Numbered from the stretch's first letter, positions 17,440-27,045 are shown. The stretch is DNA of 64,000 nt from DASSLY01 sp035689185 (GCA_035689185.1 DASSLY010000044.1:72383-136382); one strand, 5' to 3'. The notes: generated by a model from the sequence alone, not told the origin. A program made the numbers and translations.

Positions 17440-20400
17440 TCGGGCCTGCTTTTCCAGCCGCCGGACTGTGCGCCCTGCCGGTTGGTGCGGGTGACGCGGC
17501 CCATGGCCGTGGTGGCACCGGTCCGTCGGTGGGGACAGCGATCGCCACCTGGACCATGGTGGCCTCACCGCGCTGGATCACCAGCCCGCGGCCGGGCTGC
17601 ATCGCGTCCGGCGGGTCGGCCCTGATCCCGAACACATCGCCATCACTCGCGGTCGCCGGGTTCAGCAGGATACCGGCACGCGCACGACCGACCTCGACCA
17701 CGAGTCCGCGGAACCGTGCGCCGAGCTCGGTCAAGGCAGCAGAGCACAGGACGGCGGCTCCGGTCGCCGGAGCCGCGTGGAGCGCCTCGAGCACCACATC
17801 TGCCAGCGGGCTTCCTTCCAGCAGCGGGGCGTCGTCGACCACCACCGCCAAATCGGGATGGGCTCGCAGCAGTTGTTGCAGGCGACCAGCGTCAACGGCC
17901 CGGACGACGCGGTCCTCGGTGAGTCTGGTCAAGGGCGACGGATGAACGCCGACGGTGGCCACGGTGCGTCCGGCGCTGGCAAGGGAGAGGGCCATCGTGG
18001 CCAGGCACGTGGATCGGCCGCTGCGCGGCGGGCCAACGACCAGGGCCGACCGGCTGCTCGCGGTGAGGTCGAGACCTACCGCGCAGAGATCGTCGCCGCC
18101 GACCCCGACGAAGGCCCACCCGGCAGGCACGACATCGGTCGTCGGTCGCATCGGCACCAGCTCGGGGAGGGGACGCAGACGCAGGGGAACCCAGGCCGCG
18201 GGCCGGTGGCTCGGCGGGGTCTCGGATCCCCACGGCTCGGTGGTAGGCGATCCGTGCGGCGGCGGCTGGCGGAACCGCGCTCCGTCTGACCGAGGTTGGG
18301 GCGCTGGTGTCTGGTGCGGGGCCGTCCCGCGCAGGGACGTTCCCGGCGATGGCGATTCCGCAACCTCGGGCATGGCGATCTGCACCGTGAGCGCGTCGCT
18401 GACGCGCACCGCCCGGCCCGGCGGCCGGTGACGTGGCACGTCCTCGGCCGGAATCCCCACGGTCAACAGATCCGTTGGCTCCGTGGTCGGTAGAAGGAAC
18501 CGTTGCGACAGCAAGGAGGCCACCCGGGACGTGAGCATGCTCCGGTCACCCGTGACCACGGCGCGCAGTCCGACTGCCGGGCCTTCCCGGAGCAGTCGGA
18601 ACAGCCCCTCCGTCGGTCGTCCATGGTCGCGTTGGTCGAGCGCGCCCGTCACGCCCTCCCACCCGTCGATGAGCAAGAGCAGGTAGGGCACCCGGTGGGG
18701 GTCTCCCGGCGAGGTCCGGGCCCACTGCTCGGCGAGCGATCCGAAGCCGGCCGCGGTGAGCAGCCCGCGACGGCGGTGCACCTCCTGCAGCAGTCGATGA
18801 ATGAGCCGACTCGCCCGGAAGGGCTGGTCGCGGCTGACGACGGTGCCGACGTTGGGCCAGTCCGCAAGTGCCCGAAGCGACCCGGCCGAGGCCTCCAGCC
18901 CGTGCACGTGAACATCCGCCACCGGACACGCGGCGAAGCCGCGCCCAAGGGCGAGCAGCGCCGTGGTCCGCCCGCTGCGGGGACCGCCGGCGAAACCAAG
19001 GTGCCCGTGCTCGGCGAGGTCGTAGACCAGGCCCGGCTGTTGTTGCCGCCCGGGGTCGTCCACCAGCCCGTATGCCGCCGCCGGCGCCTGCGACGGCGTG
19101 GCCGGCGGCTGTAGCAGCGTGTCAAAGGGCAGCAGGTCGGGAAGAGGGGGCAGCCACGGTGACCGAATACCGGGGATGACGAGGCGGGCGGCCGCCTGAA
19201 CACAGGCGTCGACGATTCGCTCGAGATCGGTAGGCCCGTCGACCAACTCGTCCTGGACCTCGCCCGGCACCGCCGCGGGTCCGTCGACGGGTGCATTCCC
19301 GTCCGCGGCGCCTTGCCGGTGGCCGGGCACCGCCGCGGGTCCGTCGACGGGTGCATTCCCGTGCGCGTCGCCGGGGACCCTCGCGGCGCCCTCGCCGTCG
19401 TCACCTGGAACAGAGTCGGGTGCCGTGACCGGCGACAGCGAGACCGTTACCCGTGGCTGCAGCGGCCCTGGGGCCGCAGCGCTGACACGTGCAGTCTGGA
19501 TCAGCTCGATCCCGCCGGAGCCGCGACGGACGTAGGCCCGGCCCGGGACACGGTGGGGAAGGCCGGCGGCCAGCGGCTGGTCGATGATGTCGTGGCTGTC
19601 TGCCTCCTCGCGCAGCCGGAGCGCGATGCGCAGGTTCACGTTGGCCTTGATGTCCGCCGAGACGACGCCTCCAGGTCGCTGGGTCGCCAGCACGAGATGC
19701 ACTCCCAGCGAGCGCCCCACCGTGGCGACCGAGACCAGCCCCGTCAGGAAGGCCGGCAACTCCTCGGCGAGCATCCGGAACTCGTCCACCACGATGACCA
19801 GACGCGGCAGCGGCTCACCGTTGCCACGCCGTCGCTGGTACTCCGGCAGGTCCTTGGCCCCAGCGTGGGCCAGCATGCGCTCCCGTCGCTTCAGCTCCGC
19901 CTGCAACGAGCGCAACGCCCTGCTGGTCAGTGTTGCGTCGAGGTCGGTCACCAGCCCCAGCGTGTGCGGCAGCCGCGCGGAGTCGCGAAAGGAGGCCCCG
20001 CCCTTGTAGTCCACCAGGACGAAGCACAGCTCGTCCGGCCGGTTCGCCAGGGCCAGCGAGGCAACCAGGGTCTGCAGCAGTTCTGACTTCCCCGCTCCCG
20101 TCGTGCCGCCGATGAGCAGGTGCGGACCGTCCTGGGCCAGGTCAACCGCATACGGCGCGTGGGGCCCGGCCCCGAGGACGACGTGCGTGCTTGCTGGCCG
20201 GGCCGACCAGTGGGTGGACACGGCGCCCGGATCGGTGCCGTCGAATGGCAGCAGGTCCAGCAGCCGCACCTGGGCAGGCAGCGACGGTTCAGGGGTGTCT
20301 GTCGTGGCCCGGAGCGGGCCGAGAGAACGGGCGAGGCCGTTCGCCCAGACCGGACCGGCGAGGTCCGCATCGGCGGACGTGGCCTGCGCCAGGCCAGAGA

Positions 20401-21940
20401 TGTCGAGCCTGCCCCCGGCCGCGACCACGACCACGACCCGCGCCTGCCCGGGAAGGGAGCTGGGGTCGTCCTCCACGCAGATTGCGACCACGCGTTCGTC
20501 GGTCAAGGCCTGCCGCAGCCAGAAGGCGGCGCGGGTGTCGTCGGCGGACCAGGCCCGGTCCAGCACGACGACAAGGACTGAGCCCTCGGCGTAGCCGGCC
20601 TCCTGGCCCGGGTCCACCCAATGCGGTAACGACCGCACCCACCCCCAGTCCTCGCCGTCGCCTGCGGTCACCTTGGCGAGCCGCACCACTGCAGGGGAAT
20701 GTGTCGCGGCCAACTGGCCTACGAGCGAACGGGCCAACCCCAGGGCAAGCGCGCGGGGACCGCAGAGGCCAAGGGTCCCCGTGGCAGCCATGTCGACGAC
20801 CACCGGTGCGCGCAGGCGGGGATGGCCAGTGGTCCCGTCCCCTGTGGCGACGGTGGTGTCGGCGCGCACCTGGCCGACTCCCAGCCGCAGGCACAGCCAG
20901 CCCGGCCCGCCCGGCTCGCGGGCCCACACCCCGGGGTGCGGGCCGGCAGCCAGCTGGCGCAACCGGGGGTTGTCCGGGGCCGCCGCGAAGCGTCGCCGCT
21001 GCTCATGGAGCAGTGCGTCGCGCAGCTCCAGCTGGACCGCCGCGACAGCCGTCCGGTACTCCGCACGAGCACGTCGGTCCTCGCCCTTTCCCCGGCGACG
21101 GTCGGTGAGGTAGGTGGCCAAAATCAGCAGAGGGCCGGTCAGGCCGAGCAGAAGCGAGAGCGCGTTCCCGGAAAGCCAGGCGACCGCCGAGGCGATGACC
21201 ATCGGCAACACCAACATCGCGACCGGCAGCTGGACGCGGCCAGCCGACCGCGGCTGTACCGGAAAGCGAATCTGGGGTGCTGGCTGGTCCGGCGGGGGCG
21301 CCGTGGCCACGCGGGGCAGGAGCAGATGGCCTGCTCCGTCAGGCACGGTCGCAATGGGCGGCAGCGTGCCCCGGCGCAGAAGGAGAGTGGAACGGCCCAC
21401 CCGCAGCCCGACTCCCGGCGACATCGAGGTCGGCGCCTGGCCGACCGGCACGTCGTCGAGGTGCGTTCCGTTGCTGGAACGGAGGTCGGTCACCCTCACC
21501 CGGGCGGTGGTGACGTCCAGCCGGCAGTGCAACCGGGACAGTCCGGGGTCGTCGAGCCGCACCGTGGCCTCGGGACCTCTGCCGACGGTGTGCGCACCTG
21601 GCCCCAGCGCGTGGATCGTGCCGCTGTCCGGGCCCTCGACCACGTGCAGCTGCAGCAGACCTGCCGCGTGATGCGCGACAGTCACCGGGCGCCCGATGGC
21701 AAGGACAGCGCCCTGGACCAACGGGGGGAGGCCCAGCGGTGAGTCCCCGCCCAGCTGGACCGCCCCGGCATACAGGGTGGGCAACGACTCGCCGTTGCGG
21801 TGCAGGCACCGTCGCAGCTCCGGCCACAGATGCGCGACCGTGGCCCCCGGGGAGGCGTCGACGCAGACCTCCACCGCTTTCTTATGACGGCCTGGCTCGA
21901 CCACAGTCAGGTGGAACCGCACGGCATCCGCCACCTCCAT
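17396..21940 (-). CDS. FHA-domain FtsK/SpoIIIE-type ATPase (EssC/EccC-like)
   Basis: A 1514-residue membrane ATPase laid out like EssC of type VII secretion. Residues 1-90: beta-rich N-terminal region. ~95-185: FHA phosphothreonine-binding domain (VGRG 119-122, SRLH 135-138, SSNG 155-158). ~238-277: two membrane segments. Then FtsK/SpoIIIE domains: the first is intact, Walker A GGTTGAGKS 611-619 and Walker B VIVVDE 715-720; the second has GGPRSGRTT and the third GPPRSGRST, each with Arg in place of the Walker Lys and so degenerate, as in EssC/EccC. No WXG100, EccB/D/E or mycosin gene is nearby; it diverges from the Tad operon with a 234-base gap. Secretion of small proteins is inferred. Confidence 0.85.
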   Translation of the reverse strand: MEVADAVRFHLTVVEPGRHKKAVEVCVDASPGATVAHLWPELRRCLHRNGESLPTLYAGAVQLGGDSPLGLPPLVQGAVLAIGRPVTVAHHAAGLLQLHVVEGPDSGTIHALGPGAHTVGRGPEATVRLDDPGLSRLHCRLDVTTARVRVTDLRSSNGTHLDDVPVGQAPTSMSPGVGLRVGRSTLLLRRGTLPPIATVPDGAGHLLLPRVATAPPPDQPAPQIRFPVQPRSAGRVQLPVAMLVLPMVIASAVAWLSGNALSLLLGLTGPLLILATYLTDRRRGKGEDRRARAEYRTAVAAVQLELRDALLHEQRRRFAAAPDNPRLRQLAAGPHPGVWAREPGGPGWLCLRLGVGQVRADTTVATGDGTTGHPRLRAPVVVDMAATGTLGLCGPRALALGLARSLVGQLAATHSPAVVRLAKVTAGDGEDWGWVRSLPHWVDPGQEAGYAEGSVLVVVLDRAWSADDTRAAFWLRQALTDERVVAICVEDDPSSLPGQARVVVVVAAGGRLDISGLAQATSADADLAGPVWANGLARSLGPLRATTDTPEPSLPAQVRLLDLLPFDGTDPGAVSTHWSARPASTHVVLGAGPHAPYAVDLAQDGPHLLIGGTTGAGKSELLQTLVASLALANRPDELCFVLVDYKGGASFRDSARLPHTLGLVTDLDATLTSRALRSLQAELKRRERMLAHAGAKDLPEYQRRRGNGEPLPRLVIVVDEFRMLAEELPAFLTGLVSVATVGRSLGVHLVLATQRPGGVVSADIKANVNLRIALRLREEADSHDIIDQPLAAGLPHRVPGRAYVRRGSGGIELIQTARVSAAAPGPLQPRVTVSLSPVTAPDSVPGDDGEGAARVPGDAHGNAPVDGPAAVPGHRQGAADGNAPVDGPAAVPGEVQDELVDGPTDLERIVDACVQAAARLVIPGIRSPWLPPLPDLLPFDTLLQPPATPSQAPAAAYGLVDDPGRQQQPGLVYDLAEHGHLGFAGGPRSGRTTALLALGRGFAACPVADVHVHGLEASAGSLRALADWPNVGTVVSRDQPFRASRLIHRLLQEVHRRRGLLTAAGFGSLAEQWARTSPGDPHRVPYLLLLIDGWEGVTGALDQRDHGRPTEGLFRLLREGPAVGLRAVVTGDRSMLTSRVASLLSQRFLLPTTEPTDLLTVGIPAEDVPRHRPPGRAVRVSDALTVQIAMPEVAESPSPGTSLRGTAPHQTPAPQPRSDGARFRQPPPHGSPTTEPWGSETPPSHRPAAWVPLRLRPLPELVPMRPTTDVVPAGWAFVGVGGDDLCAVGLDLTASSRSALVVGPPRSGRSTCLATMALSLASAGRTVATVGVHPSPLTRLTEDRVVRAVDAGRLQQLLRAHPDLAVVVDDAPLLEGSPLADVVLEALHAAPATGAAVLCSAALTELGARFRGLVVEVGRARAGILLNPATASDGDVFGIRADPPDAMQPGRGLVIQRGEATMVQVAIAVPTDGPVPPRPWAASPAPTGRAHSPAAGKAGPINPDGGRERGPPTW
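19265..19361. repeat. Tandem duplication inside the FHA-FtsK gene (60-bp period)
   Basis: A 37-base stretch starting GGCACCGCCGCGGGTCCG is repeated exactly 60 bases on. It duplicates the peptide NAPVDGPAAVPG in the linker between the first and second ATPase domains, keeping frame. Confidence 0.85.
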
Positions 21941-22174
21941 CTACCTGCCCCCGGAAGCAGTGTGCCGCGCGGCGCCGACAGGCCCCGTTCGTCGTCCACA
22001 GACTCCCCGGCTCGGGCCATCAACCTCGACTTGTCCACAGATTGGGGACAGGGGGGTTGTGCTGGCCTCGGTTGCCCTACCCTCGTTGTCACCCGGCCGC
22101 GATGCCGGGGTGTGTCTGGGGGCGTCCGTCAGCGGTCCAGCACCGTCGGCACGTCATGGTGAGGGAGGAGCCCG

Positions 22175-23410
22175 GTGACTGTGGAGGCCGTTGCCACGGT
22201 GGAGAGCGAGGTCCGCGAGCTGGTCCGCCGGTCCGGTCTGGACCCGGCGCGGGACACCTCGGCGATGACCAAGCTGGTCCGGGAGGTCGTCGCCGACTAC
22301 GACGAGCGGTCCATGCATGGCGGTCTGCCCGCGCTGCCGGACCTCGGCGAGGCCGTCAAGGCGGTGTTTGACGCCGTCGCCGGCTTCGGGTCGCTGCAGC
22401 CGTACTTCGATGACCCGAGCGTCGAAGAGATCTGGATCAACGAACCGACCAAGGTGTTCGTCGCGCGGGGCGGGGTGGCGGAGCTGACCACGACCATCTT
22501 GACCGCGGACCAGGTACGCGACCTGGTCGAGCGCATGCTCAAGAGCTCGGGCCGCCGCGTCGACCTGTCTTCGCCGTTCGTCGACGCCACCCTGCCGGAC
22601 GGTTCCCGGCTGCACGTCGTCATCCCGGACATCACCCGGGAGCACTGGTCGGTCAACATCCGCAAGTTCGTGGTGAAGGCGGACCACCTGGACGACCTGG
22701 TCCGGCTCGGCACGCTGACTCGGCAGTCAGCCGCGTTCCTCGGCGCCGCGGTCGCGGCCGGGCTCAACGTGCTGGTCGCCGGTGGGACGCAGGCGGGCAA
22801 GACCACGATGCTGAACTGCCTGGCATCGGCCATCCCGCCGCGGGAACGTGTGGTGAGCTGCGAGGAAGTCTTCGAGCTGCGCCTGCCGCTGCGTGACTGG
22901 GCCGCGATGCAGTGCCGACAACCGAGCCTGGAAGGAACCGGTGAGGTGCCGCTGCGCCGGCTGGTCAAGGAGGCGCTGCGGATGCGGCCCTCGCGCATCA
23001 TCGTCGGCGAGGTCCGCCAGGCGGAGAGCCTCGACCTGCTGATCGCGCTCAACAGTGGGCTGCCCGGAATGTGCACCTTGCACGCGAACACCGCGCGTGA
23101 GGCGATCACCAAGATGTGCACCCTGCCCTTGCTGGCGGGGGAGAACGTCGGCAGCCGGTTCGTGGTGCCCACCGTTGCCGGGTCGATCGACATCGTCGTG
23201 CACATCGCCCTGGAACGCGACGGCGTCCGACGAGTCCGCGAGATCATCGCGGTGCCCGGTCGCGTCGAAGGCGACGTGGTCGAGATCGCCGACCTGTTCG
23301 TCACCAAGGCCGGCCGGCTGGTCCGGGCCGAGGGCTTCCCGCCGCACGTGGAGCGATTCGAGCGCGCGGGGTACGACGTTGCGGCCCTGCTGGCCGGGCG
23401 GGCGGCGTGA
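22175..23410 (+). CDS. cpaF: Tad/Flp pilus assembly ATPase CpaF (TadA)
   Basis: A 411-residue type II/IV secretion ATPase powering assembly of Tad (Flp) pili at the cytoplasmic membrane. Walker A GGTQAGKT (residues 203-210), Walker B-like RIIVGEV (274-280) and the His-box TLHANTAREA (301-310) are all present, plus the N-terminal FGSLQPYFDDPSVEEIWIN signature. GTG start at 22175 after GGGAGGAGCCCG. First gene of a seven-gene run with stop/start overlaps or short gaps: cpaF, tadB, tadC, pilin-like, two TadE-like, one Tad-like. Confidence 0.93.
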   Translation: MTVEAVATVESEVRELVRRSGLDPARDTSAMTKLVREVVADYDERSMHGGLPALPDLGEAVKAVFDAVAGFGSLQPYFDDPSVEEIWINEPTKVFVARGGVAELTTTILTADQVRDLVERMLKSSGRRVDLSSPFVDATLPDGSRLHVVIPDITREHWSVNIRKFVVKADHLDDLVRLGTLTRQSAAFLGAAVAAGLNVLVAGGTQAGKTTMLNCLASAIPPRERVVSCEEVFELRLPLRDWAAMQCRQPSLEGTGEVPLRRLVKEALRMRPSRIIVGEVRQAESLDLLIALNSGLPGMCTLHANTAREAITKMCTLPLLAGENVGSRFVVPTVAGSIDIVVHIALERDGVRRVREIIAVPGRVEGDVVEIADLFVTKAGRLVRAEGFPPHVERFERAGYDVAALLAGRAA

Positions 23411-24270
23411 CAGGCCCTGGCCTTGGCCTGCTGCTCGGCATCGGTCTGTTCTTCGTCTGGTGGTCCACCTGGCCACCGGTCGAGCGGCCACCCAGGTCCC
23501 GCGCCGGTGTGCGCCAACGTCTGGCCGACGAGATCGCCCAGGCGGGCTACCCCTCGCTGGGACCCCAGTCGTTGCTGGCGGCCTGCGGCTTGGCGTGCGG
23601 CGTCGTCTTCCTCGGCTTCGTCGCAGTGACCAGGGTGGTGCCGCTGGCGCTGGCGTTCGCCCTCATCGCCGGCTACACCCCCGTCGCGCTGGTCCGAATG
23701 CGGGCCCGGCGGCGCCGAGCCGTGATGCGAGAGCTCTGGCCGGACGTGGTCGACAACATCACCTCCGGCGTCCGGGCTGGACTGGCATTGCCGGAAGCGC
23801 TCAGCCAGCTGGCGGTGCGCGGGCCGGAGGAGCTGCGGCCGGCCTTCCGGGCATTCAGCGAGGACTACCGCGCGTCCGGGCGGTTCCAGGACTGCCTGGA
23901 CCGGCTCAAGGACGGGCTGGCCGACCCGGTCGCCGACAGGCTCGTCGAGGCGCTGCGGATCGCCCGTGAGGTGGGAGGCAGCGACCTGGGCAGGCTGCTG
24001 CGCACGTTGTCCACCTTCTTGCGTGAGGACGCGCGGACCCGGGCCGAGCTGGAGGCGCGGCAGAGCTGGACCGTCAACGCGGCTCGACTTGCCGTGGCGG
24101 CACCGTGGATCGTCCTGGCCATGCTGTCCAGTCGCCCCGAGTCGGTGCAGGCCTACGGCCAGCCGGCTGGGTGGTTGGTTCTCGGCATCGGCGGTGGCGT
24201 CTCGTATGCCGCGTACCAGCTGATGGTGCGGATCGGACGGTTGCCCGAAGAATCACGGGTGCTGCGATGA
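23407..24270 (+). CDS. tadB: Tad pilus inner-membrane platform protein TadB
   Basis: A 287-residue type II secretion F-domain protein. Membrane segments lie near residues 4-20, 55-95 and 215-270. The conserved cytoplasmic F-domain has LWPDVVDNITSGVRAGLALPEALSQLA and REVGGSDLGRLLRTLSTFLRED. The GTG start overlaps the cpaF stop (GTGA). It pairs with TadC to form the platform that couples the ATPase to pilin extrusion. Confidence 0.88.
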   Translation: MTGPGLGLLLGIGLFFVWWSTWPPVERPPRSRAGVRQRLADEIAQAGYPSLGPQSLLAACGLACGVVFLGFVAVTRVVPLALAFALIAGYTPVALVRMRARRRRAVMRELWPDVVDNITSGVRAGLALPEALSQLAVRGPEELRPAFRAFSEDYRASGRFQDCLDRLKDGLADPVADRLVEALRIAREVGGSDLGRLLRTLSTFLREDARTRAELEARQSWTVNAARLAVAAPWIVLAMLSSRPESVQAYGQPAGWLVLGIGGGVSYAAYQLMVRIGRLPEESRVLR

Positions 24271-25208
24271 CCGGCCCTGTTTGGTCCTGGCCCGGTGCTG
24301 CCGTCGGCGCCTTGGCGTCCGCTGGAATGCTGTTGGCCATTGCCGGGCTGCCCATGAACCGGCGGCCCGGCCTGATGCAGCGCCTGGCGCCGTACCTGCG
24401 GGACACGCCCCGCCCGTCTCGCCTGCTCACGGTTCAGGGGCCGCCGCGGATGCCGCTCGCGATCCTGCTCCGGCCAGTCATGTCCGATCTGACCAGGGCG
24501 GTGGAGCGCGTGCTCGGAGGAGCCGCGTCGGTCCGGCGCAGGCAACAGCGAGCGGGCCAGCGACCGGACGTGGACGGATTCCGGGCGGAGCAGGTCGTCT
24601 GGGGTGTGCTGGGCGGACTGGCGGGGATGGTGCTCGCCGTGATGCTGTGGCTGCGCCGCGGCGGCTCAGCGGTTCTTCCGGCCGTGCTCGTCGTCGCCCT
24701 GGCGGTGGCTTGCGGCATCGTCGCGCGCGACCAGCTGCTCAGCTACACGGCCAACCGGCGTGAGCAGCGCATGCTCGAGGAGTTCCCGACCGTGGCCGAA
24801 CTCCTCGCCCTCGCGGTCGGCGCCGGTGAGGGGGCGATCGGCGCGCTGGAGCGGGTCTGCCGACTTTCTGTCGGCGAGCTGTCCAGCGAGCTGGGCACCT
24901 GCCTGGCCGACGCTCGTGCCGGCGCCAGTCTGCCGGCAGCGCTGCAGGGCCTGGCTGACCGCACCGGCTTGGCCAGCCTGTCCCGGTTCGTCGACGGGAT
25001 CGTCATCGCCGTCGAGCGGGGCACCCCGCTGGCGGATGTGCTCCGCGCGCAGGCGCAGGACGTGCGCGAGGCCGGCCGTCGAGCCGTCATGGAGGCGGGC
25101 GGCAGGAAGGAGATCGCGATGATGGTTCCCGTCGTCTTCCTCGTGCTGCCCGTGACGGTGCTGTTCGCCGCGTATCCGGGGCTGTCATTTCTCCGGTTCG
25201 ATCTCTGA
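24267..25208 (+). CDS. tadC: Tad pilus inner-membrane platform protein TadC
   Basis: A 313-residue F-domain protein. Hydrophobic segments near the N-terminus and residues 110-155, the F-domain EEFPTVAELLALAVGAGEGA ... LARFVDGIVIAVERGTPLADVLR-like block, and a C-terminal segment VPVVFLVLPVTVLFAAYPGL. The ATG overlaps the tadB stop (ATGA). Confidence 0.87.
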   Translation: MTGPVWSWPGAAVGALASAGMLLAIAGLPMNRRPGLMQRLAPYLRDTPRPSRLLTVQGPPRMPLAILLRPVMSDLTRAVERVLGGAASVRRRQQRAGQRPDVDGFRAEQVVWGVLGGLAGMVLAVMLWLRRGGSAVLPAVLVVALAVACGIVARDQLLSYTANRREQRMLEEFPTVAELLALAVGAGEGAIGALERVCRLSVGELSSELGTCLADARAGASLPAALQGLADRTGLASLSRFVDGIVIAVERGTPLADVLRAQAQDVREAGRRAVMEAGGRKEIAMMVPVVFLVLPVTVLFAAYPGLSFLRFDL

Positions 25209-25244
25209 CCCGTCCGCCCATCAACGATTGCGAGGGAAAGTACG

Positions 25245-25481
25245 ATGACCACCCACCACCAGATCGCAGCGCGGCTGCCGGTGCTCCTGCACGTCCTCGG
25301 CGCGAACGTGCACGCCCAGGTCGGCACCCGCGGGCGCCGTGAACGCGGGGATGTCCCTGGCTGGGTCTTGATCACGATGATGACCGCAGCCCTGGTGGCA
25401 GTGCTGTATGTCGTGGCTGGGGACCGGTTGCAGCAAGTGTTCGAGGCAGCCATCGACCGTGTCAGCAACCTCGGGGGGTAG
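25245..25481 (+). CDS. Small pilin-like protein of the Tad locus
   Basis: A 78-residue protein with one hydrophobic helix (WVLITMMTAALVAVLYVVAG, about residues 45-64) and a short amphipathic tail, in the usual place of the Flp pilin after tadC. GAGGGAAAG precedes the ATG. The canonical prepilin-peptidase site (Gly, then Glu five residues on) is not present: the segment reads RGDVPGWVLITMM. It may be a divergent pilin or a pilus-associated protein. Confidence 0.6.
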   Translation: MTTHHQIAARLPVLLHVLGANVHAQVGTRGRRERGDVPGWVLITMMTAALVAVLYVVAGDRLQQVFEAAIDRVSNLGG

Positions 25482-25944
25482 CGCCCGCGGCGGCGTTCCG
25501 CGGCCGCTCTCGCCGGGACGTCCGGGGCGCGACCTCGACTGCCACCGCGACCGCCAGCGACACCCAGACCGGCAGCGCGACCGCGGTTCGGCCGTGGCCG
25601 ACTTCGCGCTGGTGGGCGGGCTGGTCACCGTCCTGTTCTTGGCGGTAATCCAGGTCGGCTTCGCCCTGCACGTCCGCAACACCCTGATCTGGTGCGCGAG
25701 CGAAGGTGCCCGGTACGGCGCGCGTGCGGACTCCACGCCGGAGCAGGGCGCCGACCGGACCCGGGCCCTGGTCCGCGACACGCTGTCCGCGGGGTACGCC
25801 GACCTGGTGACCGCGTCTCGGACCGTCGTGGGCGGCGTGGAGGTGGTCGAGGTGAGCGTGGCGGCGTCGTTGCCGGTGGTGGGTTTCGTCGGCCCCGGCC
25901 GCACCCTGACCGTGTCCGCGCACGCATTCGCGGAGGGCCAGTGA
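25459..25944 (+). CDS. TadE-like pseudopilin (first copy)
   Basis: About 161 residues from a GTG at 25459, overlapping the previous gene by 23 bases; this start is uncertain because it is the only suitable one before the TadE domain. The domain is clear: DRGSAVADFALVGGLVTVLF, a TadE hydrophobic helix in which the usual AxxE is replaced by AVAD, then IWCASEGARYGARADSTPEQGADRT. TadE-like proteins are exported minor pilins. The N-terminal 45 residues are Arg/Pro-rich and may not all be translated. Confidence 0.7.
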   Translation: MSATSGGSARGGVPRPLSPGRPGRDLDCHRDRQRHPDRQRDRGSAVADFALVGGLVTVLFLAVIQVGFALHVRNTLIWCASEGARYGARADSTPEQGADRTRALVRDTLSAGYADLVTASRTVVGGVEVVEVSVAASLPVVGFVGPGRTLTVSAHAFAEGQ

Positions 25945-26408
25945 GCGGCCGCCCCCGGCTTTGGGGGCGGTTGGCGTCGGTCCGGGCGCTCGCACGGCCG
26001 GACGACGGAAGTGCCATCGTCGAGTTCGTCGCGCTGGCGGTCGTCCTCCTCGTGCCGCTCTTCTATCTGGTCATGACCCTGGCCCGGCTGCAGGCCGGAA
26101 CGTATGCCGCGTCGGCGGCAGCCCGGGAGGCAGGTCGCGCGTTCGTCAGCGCGCCCGCGGCGGCGGAGGCGCCGGGTCGGGCCAGGGCCGCCGCCGACCT
26201 CGCCTTCGCCGATCAGGGATTCGCCGGCGAGGGGGACCTGGTGCTGCAGTGCGACGGCGACCCCTGCCTGCGTCCGGACGGGCGGGTGCGGGCGGTCGCG
26301 GCGGTGACGGTGCCCTTCCCCCTGCTGCCGGCATTCTTCCGGGACGTGGTGCCCTTGGAGATCCCCATCAGCGTGACGCACGTGGCGACGGTCGAGCGCT
26401 TCCGATGA
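25941..26408 (+). CDS. TadE-like pseudopilin (second copy)
   Basis: A 155-residue protein starting at GTG 25941, overlapping the preceding stop (GTGA). TadE signature DDGSAIVEFVALAVVLLVPL at residues ~21-40 with the conserved Glu, then LARLQAGTYAASAAAREAGRAF. The rest is beta-rich with a Cys pair (LQCDGDPCL). Likely a minor pilin or pilus-associated secreted protein. Confidence 0.75.
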   Translation: MSGRPRLWGRLASVRALARPDDGSAIVEFVALAVVLLVPLFYLVMTLARLQAGTYAASAAAREAGRAFVSAPAAAEAPGRARAAADLAFADQGFAGEGDLVLQCDGDPCLRPDGRVRAVAAVTVPFPLLPAFFRDVVPLEIPISVTHVATVERFR

Positions 26409-26920
26409 GGGGGACCGCCTTCCGCCGCCGCACCTCGCGGGCGCCCCGCCCCTGCCGCACCTCGCGGGCGCCCCGTCCCTGCCGCACCGAGCAGGGGCAG
26501 ATCAGCCTGCTGATCCTCGGCTTCGCCGTCATCGCGCTGATGCTCGTCCTCGCCGCCGTCGACGTGACCGCCGCCCAGCTCGGCCGGGTCCGCCTGATGG
26601 ACGCGGCGGACAGCGCGGCGCTCGACGCCGCGGACGAGCTGGCCCAGGGAGCGGCATACGGCTCCGGTGTTGGCGACACCGTCCCCATCACCGACACCAC
26701 GGTGCAGCAGGCCGCTGCCGCCTACCTGGCCGGCCAGCCCAGACCCGGGGGGATCTCGGCGTGGTCCATCGCCGCCGGGACCGGCAGCCCGGACGCCGGG
26801 ACGGCCGTCGTCCGAGTGGCCGGCACTATCGAGCTGCCGGTGTCCTCGATGCTGCGGGAGGTGTTCGGGGGGTCCATCTCGATCACGGTGGAGTCCCGTG
26901 CTCGGGCCGTTGTCCAGTAG
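26405..26920 (+). CDS. TadG/Tad-domain pilus-associated protein
   Basis: A 171-residue protein starting ATG 26405 with ATGA overlap. An N-terminal Arg/Pro/Cys segment contains a perfect nine-residue duplication, TSRAPRPCR twice, from a 27-base DNA repeat at 26428-26481. Then the Tad signature EQGQISLLILGFAVIALMLV and DVTAAQLGRVRLMDAADSAALDAADEL. The C-terminal part is beta-rich. Last gene of the operon; no CpaB, CpaC or prepilin peptidase gene follows. Confidence 0.72.
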   Translation: MRGTAFRRRTSRAPRPCRTSRAPRPCRTEQGQISLLILGFAVIALMLVLAAVDVTAAQLGRVRLMDAADSAALDAADELAQGAAYGSGVGDTVPITDTTVQQAAAAYLAGQPRPGGISAWSIAAGTGSPDAGTAVVRVAGTIELPVSSMLREVFGGSISITVESRARAVVQ

Positions 26921-27045
26921 CGCGGTGCGGTAGCGGGGCCCGGTGGTCGCAGGCGTCGACCGCTGCGAGAGCACGGCGGGCGGCCCGCCGTGGGCGATGT
27001 CGGGCCGGCGGCCGACCTGCGTCGGCTCCGACCGAGGACCTCGCC

